From: Nesterenkonia sp. F | GTDB lineage: Bacteria; Actinomycetota; Actinomycetes; Actinomycetales; Micrococcaceae | Length of the DNA: 53,557 bases | Reading direction: 5' to 3' | Assembly: GCF_000220985.1 (NCBI RefSeq) | Contig: NZ_AFRW01000099.1 | Coordinates: 1-53,557 of the forward strand | Shown here: piece after piece, positions 15,432-23,738 of the stretch | How positions within the stretch are numbered: position 1 is the first letter of the stretch | Layout of the letters: the number at the start of each line of letters is the position of its first letter | The notes under the pieces: generated by a model | The model's input: the letters and a program-made list of their open reading frames with translations, nothing else | Databases searched by the model: none | What the model was told of the DNA's origin: nothing | Translations under genes and position numbers: made by a program

Positions 15432-18175
15432 TCACCACACCGGGTTCCACGCCCCGACGCCGATCGAGACCGCCGTGGCCGCCGCGGCGAGCGCCAGCCC
15501 GCCGAGGATCAGTCCGACGTCGGCCGCGTCGGTGCGCGCGGGCCGCGCCCAGGTGCGCGGCCCGGCGCCGAAGCCGCGGGACTCCATGGTGACCGCCAGG
15601 CGGGTGGCGATGCGGATCGCCTGCACCAGCAGCCCGAAGGCCTGCGAGAGCGTCGCCCCGATCCGGGCGACGAGGCCGCCGTGGGCGCCGATGCCGCGGG
15701 CCCGGCGGGCATGGCCGATCGTCGTCCAGTGCTGGGCCAGCAGGCCCAGCAGCCGCATCGCCGCCAGCGCACCGAGGACGAAGCGCGCCGGCAGCCGCAG
15801 CTGCTGGGCCAGCCCGTCGGCGAGATCCGTGGGGTCGGTGGTCGAGAAGACCAGCACCGAGGGGATCACGATGGCCAGCGCGCGGGCGCCCATGGCCACG
15901 CCGAGCTCCAGCGAGCCGGCGGAGACCGTGGTGAAGCCCAGGTCCAGCAGCGTCTCGCCGGACGCCTCGGCGGCGACGGCGGTCCCCCAGACGGCGACGA
16001 CGGCGCCGACGGCGAAGGGCCACAGGCGCCTCAGGAACTGTCCGAGCCGCAGCCCGGCGGCCGGGACGAGCAGCAGGCCCGCGGCGATCACCACCGCCGA
16101 GCTGACCCAGTCCATCGTCGCCACCAGGGCGACGGTCACCAGCAGCACGGCGGCGAGCTTGGCCAGCGCGCCGCGGCGGCCCAGGAACGACTCGCTGCGG
16201 ACGCCGGAGAGCATCGGGACGGTGGAGCCGGAGGCGGGCTCGCGGGCGGGGGCGGCCCGGCGGCCGGACGACGACGGCGCGACGTCGCCGGAGATCTCGG
16301 ATGCCTCGGCGTCGTCCTCCCGCGCCCCTCCCGCCGGCTCGCCGAGACGCAGCTCCTCGGCGTCCAGGGCCTGCAGGAAGGCGGCGTCGTGGGTCACCGC
16401 GATGAGCGCGCCGCCGGCGTCGAGGTGCTCGCGCAGCAGCCGGACCAGCTCCGCGAAGGTGTGGGCGTCCTGGCCGAAGGTCGGTTCGTCGAGCAGCAGC
16501 ACCGCCGGACCGGCGGAGAGCACCGTGCCCACTGACAGCCGGCGCTTCTCCCCGCCGGAGAGGGTGAAGGGATTGGCATCGGCCAGCTCGGTGAGCCGCA
16601 GGCGCTCGAGCAGCTCGGCGACCCGGGCGGCGACCTGCTCCTCGGTGAACAGCGGGTCCTCGGTGCCCGGACGGCGGGCCTGGCGCGCGCCGAGGGCCAG
16701 CTCCTCGTGGACGGTGGGACGGACGAACTGGTGCTCGGGCTCCTGGAAGACCACCCCGAGGCGGGCGACCAGATCGGCCGCGCGCCAACCGCCCGGGTCC
16801 TCGCCCAGCCGATTCCGGCCGCCCGCGGCGCCGGGAGCGCCGGCCGCCTCCCCGGCACTGCCGGCACCGCCTATCAGCCCCGCCCCGGCGATCACCCGGC
16901 CGCCGTGGAGCGGCAGCAGCCCGGCCAGGCTGAGCAGCAGCGTGGACTTCCCCGTGCCGTTGCGTCCGGTCAGCCCCAGTGCCCGGCCGCGGCGCAGCGT
17001 CAGGTCCACACCGTCCAGCACCGGCCGAGGCGCCGATCCGGCGCGCGGACCGCGCCGTCGACCGTGCCGTCGACCGTCGCTTCGGCCCCGGCGCGGGGCG
17101 GTGCGGTCGACGGCGAGCGCCTCGGCGGACAGCAGCTCCTCGCCGTCGTGTCCGGACGGCGCCGGGTCGACGACATCGCCACGGCGCGGCGACCACGACG
17201 GCAGCTGCGGGGGCATGCCGGGGACCCAGAGCCCCATGGCGGCCAGCTCGTCGCGCAGGGGCTCGTCGTCGGCGATGCGCGCCGCATCGACCCGGCGCGC
17301 CACGCCGCCGCCGGTCTCGAGCACGACCAGCGTGTCGAAGTGCTCGGCCCAGACGCCCAGCCGGTGCTCGACGACGATCAGCGTCGCCCCGGTGGCCTCG
17401 GCGGCGGCGAGGACCGCGTCGCGGACCTGGACGACGCCGGCCGGGTCGAGGTTCGCCGTCGGCTCGTCGAGGAGCAGCAGCCTCGGACGCATCGTCAGGA
17501 TCCCGGCCAGCGCGAGCCGCTGCTTCTGCCCGCCGGAGAGCTGGGCGGTGGGATGGTCGAGCATCCGGGCGGCCGTCGCGCCCGTCCCGCCGGGGCCGCC
17601 GGGGCCGCCGGGGCCGAGCCCGACGGCGTCGAGCGCCTCACGCACCCGCTCCCAGATCTCGCCCCGTTCCACGGCGAGGTTCTCCGCGGCGAAGGCGACG
17701 TCGTCGCCGATGCGGGAGAGCACCACCTGCGACTCGGGATCCTGCTGCATCAGGCCGGCCCGGCCGCGGGCGGTGTCGGGAGCGGCGCCGTCGATCCGCA
17801 GCGCACCGGCGGACACGGCGTCCTCGTCGTGGAGGACCCCGGCGAGCCCGTGCAGCAGCGTGGACTTCCCCGCCCCGAGGGGCCGGCCAGCAGGACCTTC
17901 TCCCCCGGGGCGACGTGCAGATCCAGATCCTCCAGCGCCGGGGCCGGACGGTCGGCGTGCTGGAAGGTCCAGCCCTCGGCCCGGACCTCGGCGCCGGCCG
18001 GGTGCGGTGATGTGCCGGCCGCCGACGGCGCATCATCAATCGGTGCATCAGCGATCGGTGCATCAGCGATCGGTGCATCAGCGATCGGGGCGGGGGCGAA
18101 CGGTGCGGAATCGCTCGGCGCGGTCCCGGCCCGCCCGTCGTCGACGGTCCCGCGCGGCGTCGGCGTCGCGCTCAT
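15432..18175 (-). pseudogene. ykoD: Fused ECF transporter ATPases plus T component (YkoD-YkoC), frameshift in first Walker A
   Basis: One gene coding for two ABC ATPase domains followed by an EcfT-type transmembrane domain, the energy-coupling part of a thiamine/hydroxymethylpyrimidine importer. It starts at 18175 (MSATPTPRG) with a tandem IADAP linker; the first ATPase begins at about residue 65. The Walker A reads GPSG then shifts frame: one base is missing from the C run at 17873-17876 (plus strand). Restoring it gives GPSGAGKSTLLHGLAG and joins the downstream frame (SAGALRIDG..LMQQDPESQVV..LSGGQKQRLALAG..LLLLDEP). The second ATPase has GRNGTGKST, LSGGEKRR and LLLDEPTFG. The C-terminal about 250 residues hold several helices and the EcfT ARRARG motif. 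As given, the frame is broken; a homopolymer sequencing error is possible. ATGA overlap with ykoE upstream. Confidence 0.87.
18038..18088 (-). repeat. 15-bp tandem repeat in the YkoD linker
   Basis: GCATCAGCGATCGGT (plus-strand reading) is repeated about three times with a diverged edge copy, coding for IADAP units in a disordered linker before the first ATPase domain. Confidence 0.8.
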
Positions 18176-18858
18176 CGGCCCGCTCCGGAGCCGACGACCG
18201 GCTCACGGTGGGCGCGCCGCGAGGCCAGCGGGCCGAGCACCGAGGTCGCGGCCAGCCCACGCGTCGCGACCCACATCAGCGCTCCGGCGATGATCGCTCC
18301 GGAGAGGGTGAAGCAGCCGATGTGGACGGCGGTCTCCAGCGGCGCATAGGCGTACATCGGGATGATCCAGTGGTAGGTGGCCCCGCCGAAGAAGCCCGAG
18401 AGCGCACCGGCGAGCACGGCGGTGTCGAGGGTGAAGCGGCGGTAGAGGAAGGCCAGGAAGATCAGCTCCGCGCCCAGACCCTGCACGAAGCCCGAGGAGA
18501 GCACGGTCAGTCCCCATTGCGAGCCCAGCAGGGCGGAGACGACGGCGGCAACGAGCTCACAGTAGATCGCCGCGCCGGGCTTGCGGATGATCAGCGCGCC
18601 GAGCACGCCGGGGAAGAGCCACATGCCGTGCACGATGGTGGCCATGGGCGGATAGGCGGCGAAGAGGCCCCCGATGACCTGGTAGCTGAGGTTCCAGCCC
18701 CAGAAGATGACGCCGGCGGCGACGGCGAGGGTGGAGGCGACCACGATGTCGGAGACCGACCAGCGGGTCGTCTTCGCGCTCCGGGTGGTCGGCGACGGCG
18801 TCGCGGCGGCCCGCTGCGGATCCTTCTTCGATGCCTTCGAGGCGTCGGTGCTGCTCAT
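18172..18858 (-). CDS. ykoE: ECF transporter substrate-binding subunit YkoE (thiamine precursor)
   Basis: A 228-residue membrane S component. The segments FWGWNLSYQVIGGLFAAYPP, GMWLFPGVLGALIIRKPGAA, GSQWGLTVLSSGFVQGLGAE and YHWIIPMYAYAP are typical of YkoE, which with YkoD and YkoC imports thiamine or hydroxymethylpyrimidine. It has about six helices with a polar, Lys-rich N-terminus. It is first in the operon, overlaps the next gene by four bases, and is preceded by a TPP riboswitch, which fits the assignment. The Shine-Dalgarno AGGGAGC is partly complementary to an upstream GCTCCCT. Confidence 0.93.
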   Translation of the reverse strand: MSSTDASKASKKDPQRAAATPSPTTRSAKTTRWSVSDIVVASTLAVAAGVIFWGWNLSYQVIGGLFAAYPPMATIVHGMWLFPGVLGALIIRKPGAAIYCELVAAVVSALLGSQWGLTVLSSGFVQGLGAELIFLAFLYRRFTLDTAVLAGALSGFFGGATYHWIIPMYAYAPLETAVHIGCFTLSGAIIAGALMWVATRGLAATSVLGPLASRRAHREPVVGSGAGR

Positions 18859-18861
18859 GAT

Positions 18862-18908
18862 GCTCCCTGGTCGTCACAGTGATGGACCACGAGCACGCAG
18901 GAGGGAGC
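18862..18908 (-). promoter_or_regulatory. Possible Shine-Dalgarno sequestering helix for ykoE
   Basis: On the minus strand GCTCCCT (18902-18908) can pair with AGGGAGC (18862-18868), which contains the ykoE Shine-Dalgarno. The helix lies between the TPP aptamer and the start codon and could be the expression platform. Confidence 0.4.
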
Positions 18909-18989
18909 CGGGGACGACGGTGCGGCAGGACCGCAGGTGCGCGGACTGATGCCGCCGTCGTCGGCGATCCGGCATCCGAGGACGAGTCT

Positions 18990-19094
18990 CGACTTCCTTC
19001 GCAGGTGCTGGCCTGATCAGGTTCGAGGGTCTGGGCCTTCAGCCCACTCTCAGCGCCTTCCGGCACGTGCGTGCCGAGGGGCGCTCCCCTGTCG
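18990..19094 (-). promoter_or_regulatory. TPP riboswitch upstream of ykoE-ykoDC
   Basis: On the minus strand: ACAGGGGAGCGCC, a variable stem rich in GGCACGCACGTGCC, GCGCTGAGAGTGGGC, then ACCCTCGAACCTGATCAGG and CACCTGCGAAGGAAGTCG. These are the conserved THI-box blocks in order. The rest of the leader to ykoE is about 130 nt. It ties the transporter to thiamine status. Confidence 0.95.
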
Positions 19095-19180
19095 TGTCTC
19101 GAATGACGTGCCCCACCGTACCTCACCGGCGCCGCGGCGGGGAGAGGGCCGGGCGGCGGCCAAGCCTGCGGCGCCTGGGC

Positions 19181-19186
19181 TAGGCT
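19181..19186 (+). promoter_or_regulatory. Candidate -10 box of the DUF4235 gene
   Basis: TAGGCT, about 76 bases before the ATG at 19263. No clear -35 is visible, as is common in actinobacteria. Confidence 0.35.
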
Positions 19187-19262
19187 GGGGACGAGGTCGG
19201 CCGCCCGCGATCCGCGCGGCGGCGGCCGGGCGCGCACAGAGACCGACCCGCGAGGAGTGCCG

Positions 19263-19535
19263 ATGGACAAGATCATGGACAAGCTGCTGACCACCGGGAT
19301 TTCGCTGGCCGGGGGCTTCGCGGCCACGAAGGCGTTCGAGTTCGCATGGAAGCAGGCCACCGGCGAGGAGACGCCGAAGAGTTCGGAGGACGAGGACATC
19401 TCGCTGCAGAAGGCGCTGATCTTCGCGGTGAGCTCCGCGGCGGTCTCCGCCGGGGTGCAGGTCCTCTCCCAGCGCGGAGCGAAGGCCTCGATGCGGAAGA
19501 TCAAGGGCGCCGCCAAGGACCCTTCGGAGGTCTGA
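19263..19535 (+). CDS. DUF4235 small membrane protein
   Basis: A 90-residue protein matching the DUF4235 pattern: MDKIMDKLLTTGISLAGGFAATKAFEFAWKQATGEETP followed by a second hydrophobic segment (KALIFAVSSAAVSAGVQVL) and a basic tail. The start at 19263 is favoured over the ATG at 19257 because GAGGAG (19252-19257) sits at normal Shine-Dalgarno distance from it. The function of the family is not established. It is alone on this strand, convergent with the mrp operon, with a family-B palindrome between them. Confidence 0.82.
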   Translation: MDKIMDKLLTTGISLAGGFAATKAFEFAWKQATGEETPKSSEDEDISLQKALIFAVSSAAVSAGVQVLSQRGAKASMRKIKGAAKDPSEV

Positions 19536-19560
19536 GGGGCTTTCCGCGGCTCCCGCCCGG

Positions 19561-19644
19561 CATCGAGTGGCCGCCGATGACGACGAATCGGCCGCCGATC
19601 CCCTCGTCAGGCGCAGAACTCTCGTCACCGGCGGCCACTCGATG
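19561..19644. repeat. Intergenic palindrome family B, copy 1
   Basis: Arms CATCGAGTGGCCGCCGATGA.. (19561-19582) and its reverse complement at 19623-19644, with one mismatch in 22 bp, around a 40-nt centre containing a further short inverted repeat (ATCGGCCGCCGAT). It sits between the convergent DUF4235 and mrpG genes. The second copy, at 29624-29694, shares the outer ATCGAGTGG. Confidence 0.85.
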
Positions 19645-19681
19645 ACGTCGGTGCCTCCTGGCCCGGGCGTCGGCGGGGCCG

Positions 19682-20083
19682 TCAGGAGCTCGGCCGGTCC
19701 TCGTCGAGCTCCGGGCGCGAGGTGTCCTCGCGGGCGATGCGGTCGACGGCGCGCGCCAGCTCGTCGACGACGAGCGCGTCGCGCCGCACGTGCCGGCTCC
19801 GGTACCCGGCCCGGCCGACCATATGGGCGCTGACCGGTGCGGTGAGGATCTGCACGCCCCAGGTCAGCAGCGCGATGGCGATCAGCTCCCAGCTGCGCCA
19901 GGTCAGCGCGGCGGCCAGCACGAACATCAGCAGCCCGAGCACCTGCGGCTTGGTGGCCGCGTGCATCCGCGAGTGCAGGTCCGGGAAGCGCAGCAGCCCG
20001 ACGCCGGCGGCCAGCGACATCAGCCCGCCGATCACCAGGAACACCGCCGCGACGCCGTCGAGGATCGGGGCCAGCTCGCTCAT
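19682..20083 (-). CDS. mrpG: Na+/H+ antiporter subunit MrpG (MnhG)
   Basis: A 133-residue three-helix subunit of the multi-subunit Mrp antiporter, which exchanges cytoplasmic Na+ for H+. The family signature GVGLLRFPDLHSRMHAATKP is at about residues 28-47, followed by two helices. The last gene of the operon; its ATG overlaps the mrpF stop (ATGA at 20080-20083). The C-terminus has a charged tail (REDTSRPELDEDRPSS). Confidence 0.93.
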   Translation of the reverse strand: MSELAPILDGVAAVFLVIGGLMSLAAGVGLLRFPDLHSRMHAATKPQVLGLLMFVLAAALTWRSWELIAIALLTWGVQILTAPVSAHMVGRAGYRSRHVRRDALVVDELARAVDRIAREDTSRPELDEDRPSS

Positions 20084-20622
20084 CGCTCCTCCTCCCGCCG
20101 ATCCGCGCCGTCACGGCCTGCGCCCTCGGGGTCGCCATGGCCCTCGTCGTGGTCCTCGTCGTGGTCCTGCCGCGCGCGGGCCCGCCGCTGCTCCTCGCGC
20201 CGCGAGCGGGCCAGGGCGGTGAACCACGACGTCGCCGGGTCCTCGTCGCCGACGGCCTCCGACGTCGGCCGCGAGGGCTCGGCCCCCGCCGTCCGCGCCG
20301 TCCCGGCCGTCCGGGTCTCCCCCGCGGCGGCCGCGGCCGGATCCGGCCGGGCGACCTGCTCATGGCGGCGCACCGGGATGAAGCGGGCGATCGCGACGGC
20401 GCCGAGGAAGCCGATCATCGCCCCGGCGATGACGAAGAGCACGAAGTCCCGGTGGTCGCGGGCGATCATGTCCACCAGCAGCATCGAGGAGACCACCAGC
20501 AGGGTCACGTCGACGGCGATGACCCGGTCGAGCACCGACGGGCCGCGGAAGACGCGGACCACCGCACAGAGCACGGCGGCGCCCAGCAGCGCCTGGGTGA
20601 TCAGCAGCGCAGTCTCCAGCAT
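20080..20622 (-). CDS. mrpF: Na+/H+ antiporter subunit MrpF with long charged tail
   Basis: The first about 90 residues are a normal MrpF: three helices with RVFRGPSVLDRVIAVDV between the first two. The remaining about 90 residues are a hydrophilic Ala/Thr/Arg/Asp/Glu tail ending in a highly charged RRARARQDHDEDHDEGHGD region. The usual length is about 90-100, so this protein (180) is roughly doubled. The start at 20622 gives a TGATG overlap with mrpE. Confidence 0.92.
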   Translation of the reverse strand: MLETALLITQALLGAAVLCAVVRVFRGPSVLDRVIAVDVTLLVVSSMLLVDMIARDHRDFVLFVIAGAMIGFLGAVAIARFIPVRRHEQVARPDPAAAAAGETRTAGTARTAGAEPSRPTSEAVGDEDPATSWFTALARSRREEQRRARARQDHDEDHDEGHGDPEGAGRDGADRREEER

Positions 20623-21281
20623 CAGGACCTCCCTCCTCCGGACGCGTCGACGTCGCCCAGTGCAGCGCACCGGGCGGCGGACCCGGCGATCGGCGGATGC
20701 GCCCGCAGCTCGGCGGGGCTGAGCCCGGGCGTGCGCCCCAGGCGCTTCTCGGCGCGGATCCCCGCCAGATCCGACGGCGTCCCGCCGGCGCGGATGAGCA
20801 GCGCCTCGTCGCGCAGCACCGAGCGGCGCACCTGTTCGATGTCCTCCGGGCCGCGGAAGTCCAGGCAGTGCAGGTAGAGCGTGGTGGTCGTGCGGTCGAC
20901 GTCGAGCACCAGCGAGCCCGGCACCAGCGCGACGGCGTGGCCGACCATCGTGACGAGGAAATCGTCGTGGCTGCGCAGCTGCACCGCCACGATCGCGCTG
21001 CGCACCCGGGGGCCGCGGACGACGGCCAGCCAGGCCACTTGGAAGGAGGCGGCCACCATCCGCCCCAGGAAGCGCCCGGCGAAGACCGCCCACCAGAACA
21101 GGTTGAAGCGCCCCGTGCCGCGCAGCGGCGGCAGGTAGAACACCCGCACGATCACCGTGCCGAGCACCAGACCGACCAGCAGCGTGCCGAGCGTGAAGTC
21201 GCGCCAGACCGCCATCCAAAGGAACGCCAGGAAGGCGATCAGCGGCATCTCCAGCCGCAGCGGGGTCCTCGGTCGCCTCAT
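20622..21281 (-). CDS. mrpE: Na+/H+ antiporter subunit MrpE
   Basis: A 219-residue subunit, longer than the usual about 160. Two to three N-terminal helices are followed by the conserved soluble part: VALVPGSLVLDVDRTTTTLYLHCLD is the typical MrpE motif (TPGT/VPGS..D). The C-terminal about 60 residues (AEKRLGRTPGLSPAELRAHPP..) are an extension. It overlaps mrpD by four bases (ATGA at 21278-21281) and mrpF by one. Confidence 0.92.
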   Translation of the reverse strand: MRRPRTPLRLEMPLIAFLAFLWMAVWRDFTLGTLLVGLVLGTVIVRVFYLPPLRGTGRFNLFWWAVFAGRFLGRMVAASFQVAWLAVVRGPRVRSAIVAVQLRSHDDFLVTMVGHAVALVPGSLVLDVDRTTTTLYLHCLDFRGPEDIEQVRRSVLRDEALLIRAGGTPSDLAGIRAEKRLGRTPGLSPAELRAHPPIAGSAARCAALGDVDASGGGRS

Positions 21282-23098
21282 CGGGACTCACCTCCTGCCT
21301 CGTCGCCGGCATCATCGCCGGCACCGGACCCGGCACCGTCGCCGGCACCATCGCCGGCACCGGACGCGGCGTCGTCCGCGTGGCCGTCGGCGGCGTCGTC
21401 GGACTCCAGCTGCTCGGCGTCGCGCGGCTCCACCGAGGTGTGCACCGGAGCGTGCTCCTCCGCGCCGCCGTCGCCGGTCTCGAGGCCGTCGACCTGCGCG
21501 GCCAGCTCGCGCAGCTCGGCCCGGACGCCGTCGACGCGCTCCTCGCCCAGCACCGCCTCGAGATAGGGGGTGCGCTCGTACATGTCCTGCGCCGCCGCCC
21601 GGGAGAAGCTCAGCAGCGGGCCGGCGAAGACGGTGAAGGCCAGCGAGAGCCCGACCAGCAGCGCCGTCGGAACCGTCATCGACGTCGGCAGCAGCCGCTT
21701 GTTGGCCGCCCGCGCGTGGGCCAGCGTCTTCGACATCAGCAGCGGGTCGGGGTCGTCGGCGTCCTCGGCGCGGCGCCAGAACGCCCGGGCCCAGATGCGG
21801 GCCAGCGCCAGCAGCGTCAGCAGCGAGGTGACCACCGAGCCGACCACCAGCGTCCAGGCGATCGCGGTGTTCTCCGCGACGCCGCCCTGGATCATCCCGA
21901 GCTTGCCGATGAAGCCGCTGAACGGCGGGATGCCGGCCAGATTCATCGCCGGCAGGAAGAACAGCACCGCCAGCACCGGGGAGATCTTCGCCAGCCCGCC
22001 CAGCCGGTCCACCGCCGAGGTCCCGGACCGGCGCTCGATCAGCCCGGTGACCAGGAACAGCGTGGTCTGGATGGTGATGTGGTGGGCGACGTAGTAGATC
22101 GTCGCCGACATCCCGGTGATCGACAGCAGCGAGAGCCCGAAGACCAGATAGCCGATGTGGCTGGTGAGCGTGAAGGAGAGCATGCGTTTGACGTCGCTCT
22201 GCGCCAGCGCGCCCAGGATCCCGACGAGCATGGTCAGCAGTGCGACGATCATCAGCGCGGTGTTCAGCCGTTCGCCGGGGAAGAGCAGCGTCTCGGTGCG
22301 GATGATCGAGTAGATGCCGACCTTGGTCAGCAGGCCGGCGAAGACCGCGGTCACCGGCGCCGGCGCCGTCGGGTAGGAGTCCGGCAGCCAGAAGGCCAGC
22401 GGGAAGACCGCGGCCTTGATCCCGAAGCCGACCAGCAGCATCACATGCAGCAGCAGCTGCATGCCGCGGTCCAGCTCGCCCAGCGCCAACGCCAGATCCG
22501 CCAGGTTCACCGTGCCGGTGGCCGCATAGATGACCCCGATGGTGATCAGGAAGAGCAGCGAGGAGACGATGGAGACGACCACGTAGGTCACTCCGGCCCG
22601 GATCCGCGCCTCGCCGCCGCCGAGGGTGAGCAGCACGTAGGAGGCGGTCAGGAAGATCTCGAAGCCGACGTAGAGGTTGAACAGGTCCCCGGCCAGGAAG
22701 GCGTTGGAGACGCCGGCGACCAGGATCAGATACGTCGGGTAGAAGATCGACACCGGACCGTCGTCGCGCCGCTCCTCGGCCGCGGCGCCCTGCCCGACCG
22801 CATAGAGCAGCACTGCCAGCGTGATGATCGACGAGACCACCAGCATCAGCGCGGAGAACCGGTCGATGACCATCGCGATGCCGAAGGGCGCCGGCCAGCC
22901 GGCCAGATGGACCGCCTGCGCCCCGCCCTGCCAGACGTCGGCCAGCAGCACGATCTCCAGCACCACGGTCAGCGTCAGCGTGCCCAGAGTGACGGCGCGC
23001 TGGGTGGTCTGCTGGCGGTAGAAGGCGAAGCCGAAGCCCGCGCCGAGCACCGGCAGCAGCACCGCCAGCGGGATGAGGGAGGCCAGATCGCCGTCCAT
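21278..23098 (-). CDS. mrpD: Na+/H+ antiporter subunit MrpD
   Basis: A 606-residue proton-pumping-like subunit related to complex I NuoN/NuoM. It has about 14 helices and carries the quinone-oxidoreductase signature (LFNLYVGFEIFLTASYVLLTLGGG, AVFPLAFWLPDSYPTAPAPVTAVFAGLLTKVGIY, HHITIQTTLFLVTGLIERR). The C-terminal about 110 residues form an acidic, low-complexity tail ending in Gly-Ala-Gly-Asp repeats. I start at the ATG at 23098 because AAGGAGG lies at normal distance; the GTG at 23116 would overlap mrpC. Mrp complexes give salt and alkali tolerance. Confidence 0.94.
   Translation of the reverse strand: MDGDLASLIPLAVLLPVLGAGFGFAFYRQQTTQRAVTLGTLTLTVVLEIVLLADVWQGGAQAVHLAGWPAPFGIAMVIDRFSALMLVVSSIITLAVLLYAVGQGAAAEERRDDGPVSIFYPTYLILVAGVSNAFLAGDLFNLYVGFEIFLTASYVLLTLGGGEARIRAGVTYVVVSIVSSLLFLITIGVIYAATGTVNLADLALALGELDRGMQLLLHVMLLVGFGIKAAVFPLAFWLPDSYPTAPAPVTAVFAGLLTKVGIYSIIRTETLLFPGERLNTALMIVALLTMLVGILGALAQSDVKRMLSFTLTSHIGYLVFGLSLLSITGMSATIYYVAHHITIQTTLFLVTGLIERRSGTSAVDRLGGLAKISPVLAVLFFLPAMNLAGIPPFSGFIGKLGMIQGGVAENTAIAWTLVVGSVVTSLLTLLALARIWARAFWRRAEDADDPDPLLMSKTLAHARAANKRLLPTSMTVPTALLVGLSLAFTVFAGPLLSFSRAAAQDMYERTPYLEAVLGEERVDGVRAELRELAAQVDGLETGDGGAEEHAPVHTSVEPRDAEQLESDDAADGHADDAASGAGDGAGDGAGSGAGDDAGDEAGGESR
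21297..21366 (-). repeat. Imperfect 12-bp tandem repeat in the MrpD tail
   Basis: Repeating GCCGGCACCATC/GTC/GGA units (plus-strand reading) code for GAGDGAGDGAGSGAGDD at the MrpD C-terminus. Confidence 0.7.
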
Positions 23099-23099
23099 G

Positions 23100-23735
23100 T
23101 CAGCGCCTCCTTCCACGGCGGGGCGGGCCGTCGGAGGAACCGTCGGCAGAACCGGCGTCGGGCTCCGCCGCTCGCCCGCGAGCCCCTGCGTCGTCGTCGG
23201 GTTCGTGCAGCCCGCGGCGCAGCTGGTCCTCCACCGCGCCGCCGGCGGTCGCGTCCCGGCCGGCCTGCGGATTCAGCAGCCGGCCGCGCTGGCGGGCCTG
23301 GTGCGGGTCCGCAGGGTCGGCCTCGGAGAACTCGCTGGTCTCGGCGGGCACGTCGGAGTCCTCCTCCGGGTCGTGGACGGGCTGGGCGGCCACGCGACGA
23401 TCCTCCTCGTCGTCGGCGACCTCGTCCTGCCGCGCCAGCGCCCAGGAGCGGTAGATCAGCGCCAGCATCAGGCTGGTCAGCGCGAAGGAGATCACGATGG
23501 CGGTGAGCACCAGCGCCTGCGGCAACGGGTCCAGCATGTCCTCGAAGCCGGCGTCGCCGCGGACGATCGGCGCCAGTCCGGCCCGGCCGGCGGTCTGCAG
23601 CATCAGCAGGTTCACCCCGTTGGAGATCAGGATGATGCCCAGCAGCACGCGGGTCAGCGAGCGCTCCAGCAGCAGGTGGACGCCGACGGCGAAGAGCGCG
23701 CCCATCAGCACCAGCAGCGTCAGATTGATCGTCAT
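23100..23735 (-). CDS. mrpC: Na+/H+ antiporter subunit MrpC with long charged tail
   Basis: The N-terminal about 115 residues are a complete MrpC/NuoK-like three-helix protein (LLLERSLTRVLLGIILISNGVNLLML, DPLPQALVLTAIVISFA). The last about 95 residues are a hydrophilic extension rich in Asp, Glu, Arg and Pro. The usual MrpC length is about 115, so this protein (211) is nearly doubled. It lies three bases after mrpA and one base before mrpD. Confidence 0.93.
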   Translation of the reverse strand: MTINLTLLVLMGALFAVGVHLLLERSLTRVLLGIILISNGVNLLMLQTAGRAGLAPIVRGDAGFEDMLDPLPQALVLTAIVISFALTSLMLALIYRSWALARQDEVADDEEDRRVAAQPVHDPEEDSDVPAETSEFSEADPADPHQARQRGRLLNPQAGRDATAGGAVEDQLRRGLHEPDDDAGARGRAAEPDAGSADGSSDGPPRRGRRR

Positions 23736-23738
23736 GGC

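Noticed and set aside
14647-17196. An 849-codon minus-strand frame spanning the kinase and ykoDC
   Set aside because: It is Arg/Ala/Gly-rich and crosses two genes supported by clear domains in other frames.
23099-23116. An upstream GTG start for MrpD
   Set aside because: It would overlap mrpC, and the purine-rich stretch just before the ATG at 23098 is a good ribosome-binding site.
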